Assembly (NCBI RefSeq): GCF_900107375.1
Contig: NZ_FNPT01000001.1
Span: 310,001-374,000, forward strand
DNA: 64,000 nucleotides
Source of the DNA: Lysobacter sp. yr284
GTDB lineage: Bacteria; Pseudomonadota; Gammaproteobacteria; Xanthomonadales; Xanthomonadaceae
Reading direction: 5' to 3'
Under the pieces are notes generated by a model, which was not told the origin of the DNA, made no database searches, and worked only from the letters and a program-made list of their open reading frames with translations. Shown in pieces: positions 17,005-25,417 of the stretch (position 1 is its first letter; each line of letters starts with the position of its first letter). The translations under genes were made by a program, and so were the position numbers.

Positions 17005-18402
17005 ATGGCGTTCTTGATCGTGCTGGCCGCGCTGTGCTTCCTGATGTACGTCGCCTACCGCGGCCACAGCGTGATCCTGTTCGCGCCGGTGGCGGCGCTG
17101 GGCGCGGTGCTGCTGACCGACCCGGCGCTGGTCGCGCCGATGTTCACCGGCCTGTTCATGGACAAGATGGTCGGCTTCCTCAAGCTGTATTTCCCGGTGT
17201 TCCTGCTCGGCGCGATCTTCGGCAAGGTCATCGAGACCTCGGGCTTCTCCAAGTCGATCGTGGCCGCGACCATCCGCCTGGTCGGACGCGAACGCGCGAT
17301 GCTCGCCATCGTCGCGGTGTGCGCGCTGCTGACCTACGGCGGCGTGTCGCTGTTCGTGGTGGTGTTCGCGGTCTATCCCTTCGCCGCCGAGCTGTTCCGC
17401 CAGAGCGACATCCCCAAGCGGCTGATCCCCGGCACCATCGCCCTGGGCGCGTTCACCTTCACCATGGACGCGCTGCCGGGCACCCCGCAGATCCAGAACA
17501 TCATCCCGACCGCGTTCTTCGGCACCAACACCTGGGCCGCGCCGTGGCTGGGCACGCTCGGCGGCGTGTTCATCCTGATCGTCGGCCTGGTCTACCTGAA
17601 CTGGCGCCGGCGCAGCGCGTTCAAGGCCGGCGAAGGCTACGGCACGCAGCTGCTCAACGAACCGGCGCCGTTCGCCGGCGGCAAGCTCGCCCACCCGCTG
17701 GTGGCGATCGCGCCGCTGCTGATCGTCGGCGTCGCCAACAAGCTCTTCAGCGAATGGCTGCCGCAGTTCTACGGCAAGCAGCACAGCTTCGTCCCGGCGG
17801 TGATCGGCGACGCCGCGCCGGTGGTGCAGGAGGTGTCCAAGGTCGCCGCGATCTGGGCGGTGGAAGGCGCGTTGCTGCTCGGCATCGCCGCGGTGCTGGC
17901 GTTCGCCTGGAAGCCGGTCGCGGCGAGCTTCGCCGAAGGCAGCAAGGCGGCGATCGGCGGCGCCCTGCTGGCGGCGATGAACACCGCCAGCGAGTACGGC
18001 TTCGGCGCGGTGATCGCCGCGCTGCCGGGCTTTTTGGTGGTCGCCAACGCGCTCGGCGCGATTCCCAACCCGCTGGTCAACGAGGCCATCACGGTAACCG
18101 CGCTGGCCGGCATCACCGGTTCGGCCTCCGGCGGCATGAGCATCGCCCTGGCGGCGATGTCGGAGACCTTCATCGCCAACGCCCAGGCCGCCGACATCCC
18201 GATGGAGGTGCTGCACCGGGTCGCGTCGATGGCCTCCGGCGGCATGGACACCCTGCCCCACAACGGCGCGGTCATCACCCTGTTGGCGGTCACCGGCCTG
18301 ACCCATCGCCAGGCCTACAAGGACGTGTTCGCGATCACCCTGATCAAGACCGCGGCGGTGTTCGTGGTGATCGCGACGTTCTACGCCACCGGGTTGGTCT
18401 GA
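17005..18402 (+). CDS. GntP-type permease (organic or hydroxy acid)
   Basis: This 465-residue protein is built of about 12-14 hydrophobic helices and resembles the GntP/CitMHS side of the ion-transporter superfamily. It has a Gly-rich Gly-Ser-Ala-Ser-Gly-Gly-Met-Ser segment near residue 375 and Ser-Gly-Gly-Met-Asp-Thr-Leu-Pro-His-Asn-Gly near 415. AGGGGAATC before the ATG supports the start. Relatives carry gluconate, citrate or D-3-hydroxybutyrate. The phaEC, oligomer hydrolase and acetate-type two-component genes nearby favour a short hydroxy acid; that choice is inference. It sits in the inner membrane. Confidence 0.85.
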   Translation: MAFLIVLAALCFLMYVAYRGHSVILFAPVAALGAVLLTDPALVAPMFTGLFMDKMVGFLKLYFPVFLLGAIFGKVIETSGFSKSIVAATIRLVGRERAMLAIVAVCALLTYGGVSLFVVVFAVYPFAAELFRQSDIPKRLIPGTIALGAFTFTMDALPGTPQIQNIIPTAFFGTNTWAAPWLGTLGGVFILIVGLVYLNWRRRSAFKAGEGYGTQLLNEPAPFAGGKLAHPLVAIAPLLIVGVANKLFSEWLPQFYGKQHSFVPAVIGDAAPVVQEVSKVAAIWAVEGALLLGIAAVLAFAWKPVAASFAEGSKAAIGGALLAAMNTASEYGFGAVIAALPGFLVVANALGAIPNPLVNEAITVTALAGITGSASGGMSIALAAMSETFIANAQAADIPMEVLHRVASMASGGMDTLPHNGAVITLLAVTGLTHRQAYKDVFAITLIKTAAVFVVIATFYATGLV

Positions 18403-18418
18403 GCGGTCGCGCTTTTGC

Positions 18419-18497
18419 GGGAGGGGCTTCGGCCCCGATGCTGTTCGTTCCGCTCGCGGCGATCCGGCACAAGAGCATCGGGGCCGAAGCCCCTCCC
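18419..18497. repeat. Long inverted repeat (family B variant)
   Basis: A perfect 24-base arm (18419-18442) is repeated inverted at 18474-18497 around a 31-base loop. Its core GGGAGGGGCTTCGGCCCCGA resembles the GGGAGGGCCTTCAGGCCCGA core near 36397. It could terminate the permease transcript and insulate the following operon. Confidence 0.8.
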
Positions 18498-18587
18498 ACA
18501 ACAGCCGCCCGCAGGCGATGGTTACAACAGTCCCCGCTCCTTAGGTATGCTTCGCCCTCGTTTACCAACGCAGGCAAGGAGCCCCAC

Positions 18588-19499
18588 GTGACCATCGGCG
18601 AATACTCGCAGATCTACCGCGGCAAACGCGTCGTCGAATTCCGCATGGGCGCCACGCCCGCCGGCGGCGACGTGGTCTACCGGCTGACCCAGGACTACGA
18701 CAGCGAAGAGAGGCAGCGCGACCTGCTCGACGACTTCCTGTCCAAGGTCGATCCGGCCGAACTGGAAACCCTGATCGTCGGCGCCTGGAGCGAGGCCCAC
18801 GACGAAGGCCCGCAGGGCTACATCGACGCGCTGATCGAATACCGCGCCAAGCTGCCCAAGCTCACCGCGCTGTTCTTCGGCGACATGACCTACGAGGATT
18901 GCGAGATCTCGTGGATCACCCAAAGCGCCTACAACCCGCTGCTGGCCGCGTTCCCGCAGCTGCAGTCGCTGCGCATCCGCGGCTCGACCAACCTGGAGCT
19001 GCAGGCGTTCTCGCACGACGCGCTGGAAGAGCTGGCGATCGAATGCGGCGGCCTGCCGAGCAAGATCGTCGACGCCGTCGCCGGTTCCACCCTGCCCGCG
19101 CTCAAGCACCTGGAGCTGTGGCTGGGCAGCGACAACTACGGTTTCGACGGCGGCATCGCCGCGTACCAGAACCTGCTCGCCAAGATCGGCCCCGAGCGCC
19201 TGCGCTACCTGGGCCTGCGCGATTCGGAAATCAGCGACGAGCTGGCCGTGTGGCTGGCGCAGCAGCCGTGGCTGGGCTCGCTGCAGAGCCTGGACCTGTC
19301 GCTGGGCACCATCGGCGACGTCGGCGCGCAGGCGCTGGCCGAAAGCCCGAACCTCGGCGCGCTGGAGCGCATCGACCTGAGCCACCACTACATTTCGGAA
19401 CAGTGGCAGGCCAAGCTGCGCGCGCTGCCGTGCCAGGTGGTGCTCGACGATCCCGAGGAAGAGGACGACGGCGACCGCTACGTGGCGGTATCCGAGTAA
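18588..19499 (+). CDS. STM4015 family leucine-rich-repeat protein
   Basis: This 303-residue acidic protein has leucine-rich-repeat-like segments across residues about 120-290 (for example Leu-Gln-Ser-Leu-Arg-Ile, Leu-Lys-His-Leu-Glu-Leu, Leu-Gln-Ser-Leu-Asp-Leu). No signal peptide is present. It is the first gene of the STM4015-4014-4013-4012-4011 cassette; families are named after Salmonella Typhimurium loci and have no known function. The GTG at 18588 is supported by AAGGAG seven bases upstream. A large open frame continues upstream but crosses the permease gene in another frame and is not coding. A scaffold or recognition role is possible. Confidence 0.85.
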   Translation: MTIGEYSQIYRGKRVVEFRMGATPAGGDVVYRLTQDYDSEERQRDLLDDFLSKVDPAELETLIVGAWSEAHDEGPQGYIDALIEYRAKLPKLTALFFGDMTYEDCEISWITQSAYNPLLAAFPQLQSLRIRGSTNLELQAFSHDALEELAIECGGLPSKIVDAVAGSTLPALKHLELWLGSDNYGFDGGIAAYQNLLAKIGPERLRYLGLRDSEISDELAVWLAQQPWLGSLQSLDLSLGTIGDVGAQALAESPNLGALERIDLSHHYISEQWQAKLRALPCQVVLDDPEEEDDGDRYVAVSE

Positions 19500-19506
19500 A
19501 CAGCGC

Positions 19507-20658
19507 ATGGCCCCGCCCGGCTGGCTGTTGATCGGCCCGCGCGACAGCCGTCGGCTGCGCGGGCTGCAGCTGGCCCTGCGCGAGCGCGGCCTGGCCGCGG
19601 CCGAGGAGCTGCACTACGAGGACCTGCTCGCCGCGCCGCAGCGCGCGGCCGAGCGCATCGCCGCCCGGCCGGGCGCGCTGGTCAAGATCGAATCGCCGGG
19701 CGAAGCCCCGGCCCTGCATGCGGCCCTGGTCGAGCGCGGCTGGCGCGCGCTCGGCGCGCCCGGCGCGCCGCCGCAGCCGCTGCGCCACGGCGAACTGGCG
19801 CACCAGCATTACTGGTACGCCGGTTTTCGCCAGTTGCTCGACGCCCTGCCCGCGCGCGCCGGGTATCTGAACCCGCCCGATGACATCGCCGGCATGAGCG
19901 ACAAGCTCGCCTGCCAGCTGCGTTTGCGCGCGCAGGGCATCGCGATCCCGCCGCTGCTCGGCGAACTGCACGGCTACGAACACCTGCGCGCGCTGCTGCG
20001 CGAGCACGGTACCGGCCAGGTGTTCGTCAAGGCCCGCTACGGGTCCTCCGGCGCCGGCGTGCTGGCCTATCGCGCCAATCGCGGCGGGCGCGAGGCGGCC
20101 TACGGCTCGGCCGAGCTGGACGCCGACGGCAACGGCGCGCGCGTGTTCAACTCGCTCAAGCCGCGGCGCTACGACGCCGCCGCGCAGATCGCCGCGCTGG
20201 TCGACGCGATCGCCGCGCAGGGCGCCTATGTCGAGCGCTGGATTCCCAAGCCGCGCGCGCCCGACGGCGACGGCGGCCACTACGACATCCGCGCGGTCGC
20301 CCTGGACGGCTTCCTGCGCCACCGCGTCGCCCGCGTCGGCCGCGGCCCGCTGACCAACCTGCACCTGGGCAACCGCCGCGGCGCGCTGGCGCACTGGCTC
20401 GACGACGCCGCCATGCACGCGCTGGAGATCGCCACCCAGCAGGCGGCGATGGCGTTCCCGCGCAGCCGCATGATCGGCTTCGACCTGATCCTGCGCGAGG
20501 GCCGCAGCTGGGTGCTGGAAGCCAACGCCTTCGGCGACCTGTTGCTCGACCTGCCGTGGCAGGGCCTGAGCACCTACCAGGACCAGGCGCTGCTGCGCCC
20601 GGTGCCGGCGTCCAACGCCCCGCAAGCGCCGCACGCGCCGGAGCCGGCGCATGCCTGA
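19507..20658 (+). CDS. STM4014 family ATP-grasp protein
   Basis: This 383-residue protein has an ATP-grasp layout: Met-Ser-Asp-Lys-Leu near residue 132, the nucleotide-lysine strand Val-Phe-Val-Lys-Ala-Arg-Tyr-Gly-Ser-Ser-Gly-Ala-Gly near 173-185, and the metal-binding Val-Leu-Glu-Ala-Asn-Ala-Phe-Gly-Asp near 338. ATP-grasp enzymes join a carboxylate to an amine or thiol through an acyl-phosphate. It starts seven bases after the STM4015 stop and overlaps the next gene by eight bases. The substrate is unknown. Confidence 0.85.
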   Translation: MAPPGWLLIGPRDSRRLRGLQLALRERGLAAAEELHYEDLLAAPQRAAERIAARPGALVKIESPGEAPALHAALVERGWRALGAPGAPPQPLRHGELAHQHYWYAGFRQLLDALPARAGYLNPPDDIAGMSDKLACQLRLRAQGIAIPPLLGELHGYEHLRALLREHGTGQVFVKARYGSSGAGVLAYRANRGGREAAYGSAELDADGNGARVFNSLKPRRYDAAAQIAALVDAIAAQGAYVERWIPKPRAPDGDGGHYDIRAVALDGFLRHRVARVGRGPLTNLHLGNRRGALAHWLDDAAMHALEIATQQAAMAFPRSRMIGFDLILREGRSWVLEANAFGDLLLDLPWQGLSTYQDQALLRPVPASNAPQAPHAPEPAHA

Positions 20659-21484
20659 CGCCGGCGCCCGCTACGACAACCCCGACATGCGCGCCGTGGT
20701 CGGCCGGCGCGACCTGTTGCTGGTCACCCTCGACACCCTGCGCTTCGACGCGGCGCAGGAATGCTTCGCGCGCGGCGAGCTGCCGGTGCTGGCGCGGCAC
20801 CTGCACGCGCAAGGCTGGGAACGCCGGCACACGCCCGGCAGCTTCACCTACGCCGCGCACGCCGCGTTCTTCGCCGGCTTCCTGCCGACGCCGGCGCGGC
20901 CCGGGCCGCACCCGCGCCTGTTCGCGCTGGAGTTCGAAGGCAGCGAGACCACCGCCGCCGGCACCCACGTGTTCCGCGACCGCGCCGACATCGTCTCGGG
21001 CCTGCGCGACGCCGGCTACCACACGATCTGCATCGGCGGCGTCGGCTTCTTCAACAAGCGCAATCCGCTGGGCTCGCAGCTCCCCGGCCTGTTCGACGAA
21101 AGCCACTGGCACCCCGGCCTGGGCGTGACCGCGGCGGATTCGACCGAGCGCCAGGTCGCGCTGGCCTGCGAACGCCTGGGCAGCCAAGCGCTGCGCGACC
21201 AGCGCTGCTTCGTGTTCGTCAACGTCAGCGCCCTGCACCAGCCCAACCGCCACTACCTGCCCGGCGCGGACGCCGACGGCTACGCCAGCCACTGCGCCGC
21301 GCTGCGCTACGTCGACGCCGCGCTGGCGCCGCTGCTGGACGCGCTGCGCGCGCGCGGCGGCGCCTTCGCCATCGTCTGTTCCGACCACGGCACCGCCTAC
21401 GGCGAGGACGGCTTCCACGGCCATCGCCTCGCCCACGATACGGTGATGACCGTGCCCTACGCGCATTTCTTCCTCGATCCATGA
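20651..21484 (+). CDS. STM4013/SEN3800 family hydrolase
   Basis: This 277-residue protein belongs to the alkaline-phosphatase/sulfatase superfamily. The first metal-ligand strand is Val-Thr-Leu-Asp28-Thr29-Leu-Arg-Phe-Asp, and the distal site is Cys-Ser-Asp-His-Gly-Thr with a downstream His-Gly-His-Arg. The Cys/Ser-x-Pro-x-Arg sulfatase signature is absent, and Thr29 or a residue in Gly-Ser-Phe-Thr-Tyr-Ala may be the nucleophile. No signal peptide is visible, so it acts in the cytoplasm. The start overlaps the STM4014 stop and the stop overlaps the STM4012 ATG (ATGA). Confidence 0.85.
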   Translation: MPDAGARYDNPDMRAVVGRRDLLLVTLDTLRFDAAQECFARGELPVLARHLHAQGWERRHTPGSFTYAAHAAFFAGFLPTPARPGPHPRLFALEFEGSETTAAGTHVFRDRADIVSGLRDAGYHTICIGGVGFFNKRNPLGSQLPGLFDESHWHPGLGVTAADSTERQVALACERLGSQALRDQRCFVFVNVSALHQPNRHYLPGADADGYASHCAALRYVDAALAPLLDALRARGGAFAIVCSDHGTAYGEDGFHGHRLAHDTVMTVPYAHFFLDP

Positions 21485-22869
21485 ACGCCGTCGCCGACCC
21501 AACCGCTGCCCCGAGCCTGGCCGAACTGCTGCGCCTGCCGCCGTACCAGGCCTATTCGTATTCCTATCCGCACAAGACCGCCTACCGCCCGCTGCAGCCG
21601 CCGCGCGGCCTGCGCGAACTGTGGGCCGGCGAACCGCGCGACTCGCTGTTCCTGTACCTGCACGTGCCGTTCTGCAGCTACCGCTGCGGCTTCTGCAACC
21701 TGTTCGCGCTGGCGCGGCCGGAGCCGGCCAAGGTCGAGCGCTACCTCGACCAGATGGAGCGCCAGTTGCGCGCCACCTGCGAGGCGCTGGACGAGCACCG
21801 CTTCGTCCGCTTCGCCATCGGCGGCGGCACCCCGAGCTATCTCGACGCGGCGCAGCTGCGGCGCCTGTTCGCGATGGTCGAGCGCCACGCCCGCATCGAC
21901 CTGCACGCGATCCCCGCCGGCATCGAGGTCTCGCCGGAAACCGTCGACGCCGAAAAGATGCGGCTGTGCCGCGAGCGCGGCATCGACCGGGTCAGCATGG
22001 GCATCCAGAGCTTCAGCGAGGCCGAGGTGCGCGCGCTGGTGCGGCCGCAGCAGCGCGCGGTGGTCGAGCAGGCCATCGCCGAGATCGGCGCCGCCGGCAT
22101 GCCTACGCTAAATCTCGACCTGATCTACGGCATCGCCGGGCAGACCGTCGCCAGCTTCCTGGCCTCGATCGACAGCGCGCTCGAACACCGCCCCGAAGAG
22201 CTCTACCTGTATCCGCTGTACGTGCGCCCGCTGACCGGCCTGGGCCGGATCGAGGCCAAGTTCGAAGCCAAGGCCGGTGCGCGCCTGCCGCTGCAGGCCG
22301 AGCCGATGGACGAACGCCTGGCCCTGTACCAGGCCGGCCGCGACCGCCTGCTCGCCGCCGGCTACCAGCAGGTGTCGATGCGCATGTTCCGCGCGCCGCA
22401 CGCGCCCGACATCGCCGCGCCGGTGTACTGCTGCCAGAGCGACGGCATGGTCGGCGTCGGCTGCGGCGCGCGCTCGTACACCTCGAGCCTGCACTACTCC
22501 AGCGAGTACGGCGTGGCCCGGCGCAGCGTCGCCGAGATCCTCGACCATTACCTGGAACGCGACCAAGCCTCCTTCGCCGCCGCCGACTACGGCATCGCCC
22601 TGGGCGAGGAAGAGCGCCGGCGCCGGCACGCGATCCAGTCGCTGCTGATCCGCCCCGGCCTGGACCGCGCCGACTACCGCCGCCGCTTCGGCGCCGACTG
22701 CCTGGAGCAATTGCCGCAGCTGCGCGAACTGTTCGAGCATGGCCTGGCCAGCGCGGGCGCCGAGCTGATCGAGCTGACCGACGCCGGCCTCGCCCGCGCC
22801 GACACCATCGGCCCGTGGCTGGCCTCGGCGGCCATCGTCGAACGCATGCGCGACTACCGCCTGGGCTGA
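21481..22869 (+). CDS. STM4012 family radical SAM protein
   Basis: This 462-residue protein carries the radical SAM cluster Cys65-x3-Cys69-x2-Cys72 in a His-Val-Pro-Phe-Cys context and Gly-Gly-Gly-Thr-Pro-Ser, as in the HemN/HemW group. A C-terminal domain of about 180 residues follows the barrel. HemW-like proteins may be coproporphyrinogen-oxidase relatives or methyltransferases; the cassette context argues against haem synthesis. The start overlaps the preceding stop by four bases, and the next gene starts four bases after its stop. It should use a 4Fe-4S cluster and S-adenosylmethionine. Confidence 0.88.
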   Translation: MNAVADPTAAPSLAELLRLPPYQAYSYSYPHKTAYRPLQPPRGLRELWAGEPRDSLFLYLHVPFCSYRCGFCNLFALARPEPAKVERYLDQMERQLRATCEALDEHRFVRFAIGGGTPSYLDAAQLRRLFAMVERHARIDLHAIPAGIEVSPETVDAEKMRLCRERGIDRVSMGIQSFSEAEVRALVRPQQRAVVEQAIAEIGAAGMPTLNLDLIYGIAGQTVASFLASIDSALEHRPEELYLYPLYVRPLTGLGRIEAKFEAKAGARLPLQAEPMDERLALYQAGRDRLLAAGYQQVSMRMFRAPHAPDIAAPVYCCQSDGMVGVGCGARSYTSSLHYSSEYGVARRSVAEILDHYLERDQASFAAADYGIALGEEERRRRHAIQSLLIRPGLDRADYRRRFGADCLEQLPQLRELFEHGLASAGAELIELTDAGLARADTIGPWLASAAIVERMRDYRLG

Positions 22870-22873
22870 GCGC

Positions 22874-23725
22874 ATGCACCTGTCCGTGCTCTATCGCGGT
22901 CGCCTGAGCAGTTGCAACTACGACTGCGGCTACTGCCCGTTCGCCAAGACCTACGACAGCCGCGAGGCGCTGCGCCGCGACGCCGCCGACCTCGCCCGCT
23001 TCGTCGAATGGGCCGGGCAGCAGCGCATGGATCTGTCGATCCTGTTCACCCCCTGGGGCGAAGGCCTGGTCCGCCGCCACTACCGCGAGGCCCTGGTCGC
23101 GCTGAGCCGGATGGCGCACGTGCGCCGCGCCGCGATCCAGACCAACCTGTGCGTCGGCCTGCGCTGGCTCGACGACGCCGACCTGGGCAAGCTCGCGCTG
23201 TGGTGCACCTACCACCCGACCCAGGTCGGCCGCGCCGCGTTCCTGGCCCGCTGCCGCGAACTGAGCCGGCGCGGCGTGCGCCACAGCGTCGGCATGGTCG
23301 GCTTGATCGAGGACCTCGACGAGATCGAGGCGGTGCGGCGCGAACTGCCCGCGGCGACGCCGATGTGGGTCAACGCCTTCGACCCGCGCCCGCCGGACTA
23401 CTACGACGCCGCCCAGATCGCGCGGATCGAAGCCATCGACCCGCACTTCCGCTACAACCTCGCGCCGTCGCCGAGCCTGGGCGCGCCGTGCCTGACCGGC
23501 GAGAGCGTGGTCTCGGTCGACGGCAACGGCGACGTGCGCCGCTGCCACTTCGTCGACCAGCCGCTGGGCAACCTCTACGACGGCAGCTTCGCCGCCCAGC
23601 TGCGCCAGCGCGCCTGCCCGAACGCGCGCTGCGACTGCTACATCGGCTACGCCCACCGCCCCGACCTGCCGTTCCAGCGCGATTACGCCGGCGGCGTACT
23701 GGAACGGGTGCCCTCGTTCGTCTAG
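22874..23725 (+). CDS. STM4011 family radical SAM protein
   Basis: This 283-residue protein has the cluster motif Cys14-x3-Cys18-x2-Cys21. Near the C terminus are further cysteines (Arg-Arg-Cys-His-Phe, Ala-Cys-Pro-Asn-Ala-Arg-Cys-Asp-Cys), which could bind an auxiliary cluster as in SPASM-type enzymes. It is the last gene of the five-gene operon. Two different radical SAM enzymes beside an ATP-grasp protein suggest stepwise modification of one substrate (inference). No short precursor-peptide gene is evident next to it. Confidence 0.88.
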   Translation: MHLSVLYRGRLSSCNYDCGYCPFAKTYDSREALRRDAADLARFVEWAGQQRMDLSILFTPWGEGLVRRHYREALVALSRMAHVRRAAIQTNLCVGLRWLDDADLGKLALWCTYHPTQVGRAAFLARCRELSRRGVRHSVGMVGLIEDLDEIEAVRRELPAATPMWVNAFDPRPPDYYDAAQIARIEAIDPHFRYNLAPSPSLGAPCLTGESVVSVDGNGDVRRCHFVDQPLGNLYDGSFAAQLRQRACPNARCDCYIGYAHRPDLPFQRDYAGGVLERVPSFV

Positions 23726-23726
23726 C

Positions 23727-23751
23727 TGTAGCGACGGCCGTTGCGGCCGCG
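23727..23751. repeat. Single family A REP unit, variant
   Basis: TGTAGCGACGGCCGTTGCGG then CCGCG has the GTAG end and a GGCCG-TTG-CGGCC stem. It lies at the end of the STM4011 gene. Confidence 0.6.
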
Positions 23752-23814
23752 CCCCCCTCCCAGGCCGCCGCATCGAGCGGCCCCGCCTCCTACTTTCCGC
23801 AAAGGACCGCCACC

Positions 23815-24561
23815 ATGGCCTCCACCACCCTGCGCAACGCGCTTCTCGCCGCCATCTTGATCCCGGCCGCGCTGGCGCCGGCGTTCGTTCCGGCCCACGC
23901 CGCCAAGCCGTCGAAGTCCAAGGCCGCCAAGGCGGCCAAGGCCGCGGCGCCGAAGAACACGCTCAAGCCCGAACTGGTCGCCGAACTCTACGCCCGGGTC
24001 TCGCTGCGCCAGGACGCCGAAGCGACCGCCCAGCTCAACGACTACCTCAAGCCGCTGCACGCCAGCGGCGAGAACGCGATCGTCCTGACCGACCCGGCCG
24101 GCATGGACGCGCAGTACGACGGCTTCGCCGACGCGATGCTCGAGGACATGCCCAAGGTCGACAAGAAGAAGGCCAAGCCGGCCGTCGCCGCGGCGATCAA
24201 GCGGGTCAACCTGCTCGCCTCCGGCGCCGAATGCCGCAGCGTGTCGAGCCGCGAATACGCCAACGAGTACGTCAAGAACGGCCGCATCGCCGAGGTCGAG
24301 ATGCAATGCACCGTGCCGGCCCTGGGCGCGCGCCTGCAGGAAGTGCTGGCAAGCAAGGGCGCCCCGGCCAAGCTCAAGACCAAGAAACTGCTCGAAGGCG
24401 TCGCCGAGTTCGACCGCGCGCTCGGCCAGGCCGGCAGCCGCACCATCCCGGCCAAGCTGACCCTGTACGCCTCGGCCAAGGGCCAGCCCTGGAACACCGG
24501 CAGCGCCGACGACATCGTCGAGACGGTGCACAACGGGATGTACGGCGCCGCCGCCGAGTAA
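23815..24561 (+). CDS. Secreted Lys/Ala-rich hypothetical protein
   Basis: This 248-residue protein has a signal peptide (cleavage near Ala-His-Ala-Ala, residue 32), a short Lys/Ala-rich stretch, and a mature domain of about 200 residues with one conserved-looking Cys pair (Glu-Cys-Arg and Gln-Cys-Thr). AAAGGACC before the ATG supports the start. It lies 89 bases after the STM4011 gene with its own ribosome site and a strong terminator behind it, so it could be co-transcribed with the cassette or independent. I do not recognise the family. Confidence 0.7.
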   Translation: MASTTLRNALLAAILIPAALAPAFVPAHAAKPSKSKAAKAAKAAAPKNTLKPELVAELYARVSLRQDAEATAQLNDYLKPLHASGENAIVLTDPAGMDAQYDGFADAMLEDMPKVDKKKAKPAVAAAIKRVNLLASGAECRSVSSREYANEYVKNGRIAEVEMQCTVPALGARLQEVLASKGAPAKLKTKKLLEGVAEFDRALGQAGSRTIPAKLTLYASAKGQPWNTGSADDIVETVHNGMYGAAAE

Positions 24562-24599
24562 GCCCGCGCCCGCGGCCGCAGCGCGCGGCGCGATGAAGC

Positions 24600-24630
24600 A
24601 AAACCCCCGGTCGCGCCGGGGGTTTTGCTT
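24600..24630 (+). terminator. Rho-independent terminator
   Basis: AAAACCCCCGG (24601-24611) pairs with CCGGGGGTTTT (24617-24627) across a five-base loop and ends in a T run. It closes the plus-strand transcript of the 18588-24561 region. Confidence 0.85.
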
Positions 24631-24726
24631 GGAGGCTCATGGCAACCCCGCCCTTGCCGCCGCGACGGCGACCGCACCGCACTCGCAATCGGCGCCCGGC
24701 ACCGACGATTCGCGCGGCGCGAGCCG

Positions 24727-25368
24727 CTAGACGCGCCCGTCGAGCAGCAGATCGGTCAGCGCGCGCGCCCAGCCGCTATGCACGGCGGCGGCCACGGCGG
24801 CCAGGTTGAGCAGCGCCGTGACCCAGAATTTGGCCTGGAACGACGCCTTCGCCGTCTTGTGGCGGAACTGCTGCTGCGCGATCAACGCACCCGGCCAGCC
24901 GCCGAACAGATCCAGCAGATGCAACGTGCTCTCCGGCGTACGGCGCCGGTTCGCGCCCGCCGCATTCTTGTCCCACCGATAGGCGATGTAGGACGCGAAG
25001 CTGAAAAACCCCTGGACCAAGGGCATCGCGGCCGGCACCGATCCCAGCGCGCCCAGCGCCGCGACCAGCAGCAACGCCGACACCCCGATGGCCCGCCGCG
25101 GCATACGGCGCGACAGCGCAGGCTGCGCGGACGACGATGAAGACCGCCGCTCGGCCCGCTGCCCGGCGAAGCGCGCATCGACCGCGTTCGTGCGGCCCCT
25201 GGCGTCCTTTACGGCCCGATAGGAAATGAGGTCGCCGACCGCCGGCCGGCGCGAACCGGGCTGGAACGCCTTGACGTGCACGAACGCACGCGCCCCACCG
25301 TCGTGCGCGGCGACGAAACCGAAACCCTTGTCGTCGTTCCACTCGCAGATCCGGCCGGCCAGTCGCAT
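24727..25368 (-). CDS. Cold-shock-domain DUF1294 membrane protein
   Basis: This 213-residue protein starts with a cold-shock domain (residues 1-65, including Lys-Gly-Phe-Gly-Phe-Val and Phe-Val-His-Val, the RNP-like strands). A Ser/Arg linker follows, then a DUF1294 membrane domain with about three hydrophobic helices and Tyr-Arg-Trp-Asp-Lys and Gly-Gly-Trp-Pro-Gly-Ala. The fusion is common in proteobacteria; an RNA-sensing membrane role is speculative. The start at 25368 matches the domain start, with GGAACG upstream. It is the last gene of a minus-strand run behind mcrC, about 50 bases downstream of it. Confidence 0.85.
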   Translation of the reverse strand: MRLAGRICEWNDDKGFGFVAAHDGGARAFVHVKAFQPGSRRPAVGDLISYRAVKDARGRTNAVDARFAGQRAERRSSSSSAQPALSRRMPRRAIGVSALLLVAALGALGSVPAAMPLVQGFFSFASYIAYRWDKNAAGANRRRTPESTLHLLDLFGGWPGALIAQQQFRHKTAKASFQAKFWVTALLNLAAVAAAVHSGWARALTDLLLDGRV

Positions 25369-25417
25369 TGCATCGTTCCTTTCGCAGGGTTCGCGGGTTC
25401 CGGCGGCGGGCGACGCC

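Noticed and set aside
17005-18402. Calling the permease a gluconate transporter
   Set aside because: No gluconate kinase or Entner-Doudoroff gene is nearby. The GntP resemblance alone does not decide the substrate.
14265-19499. A 1744-residue open frame on the plus strand
   Set aside because: It runs antisense to the TonB receptor and out of frame through the permease. Only the last 303 codons (from 18588) encode a recognisable protein, so the rest is a high-GC artefact.
23725-23815. A RiPP precursor gene at the end of the radical SAM cassette
   Set aside because: The 90-base gap contains a REP unit and the ribosome site of the next gene, with no short reading frame of precursor type.
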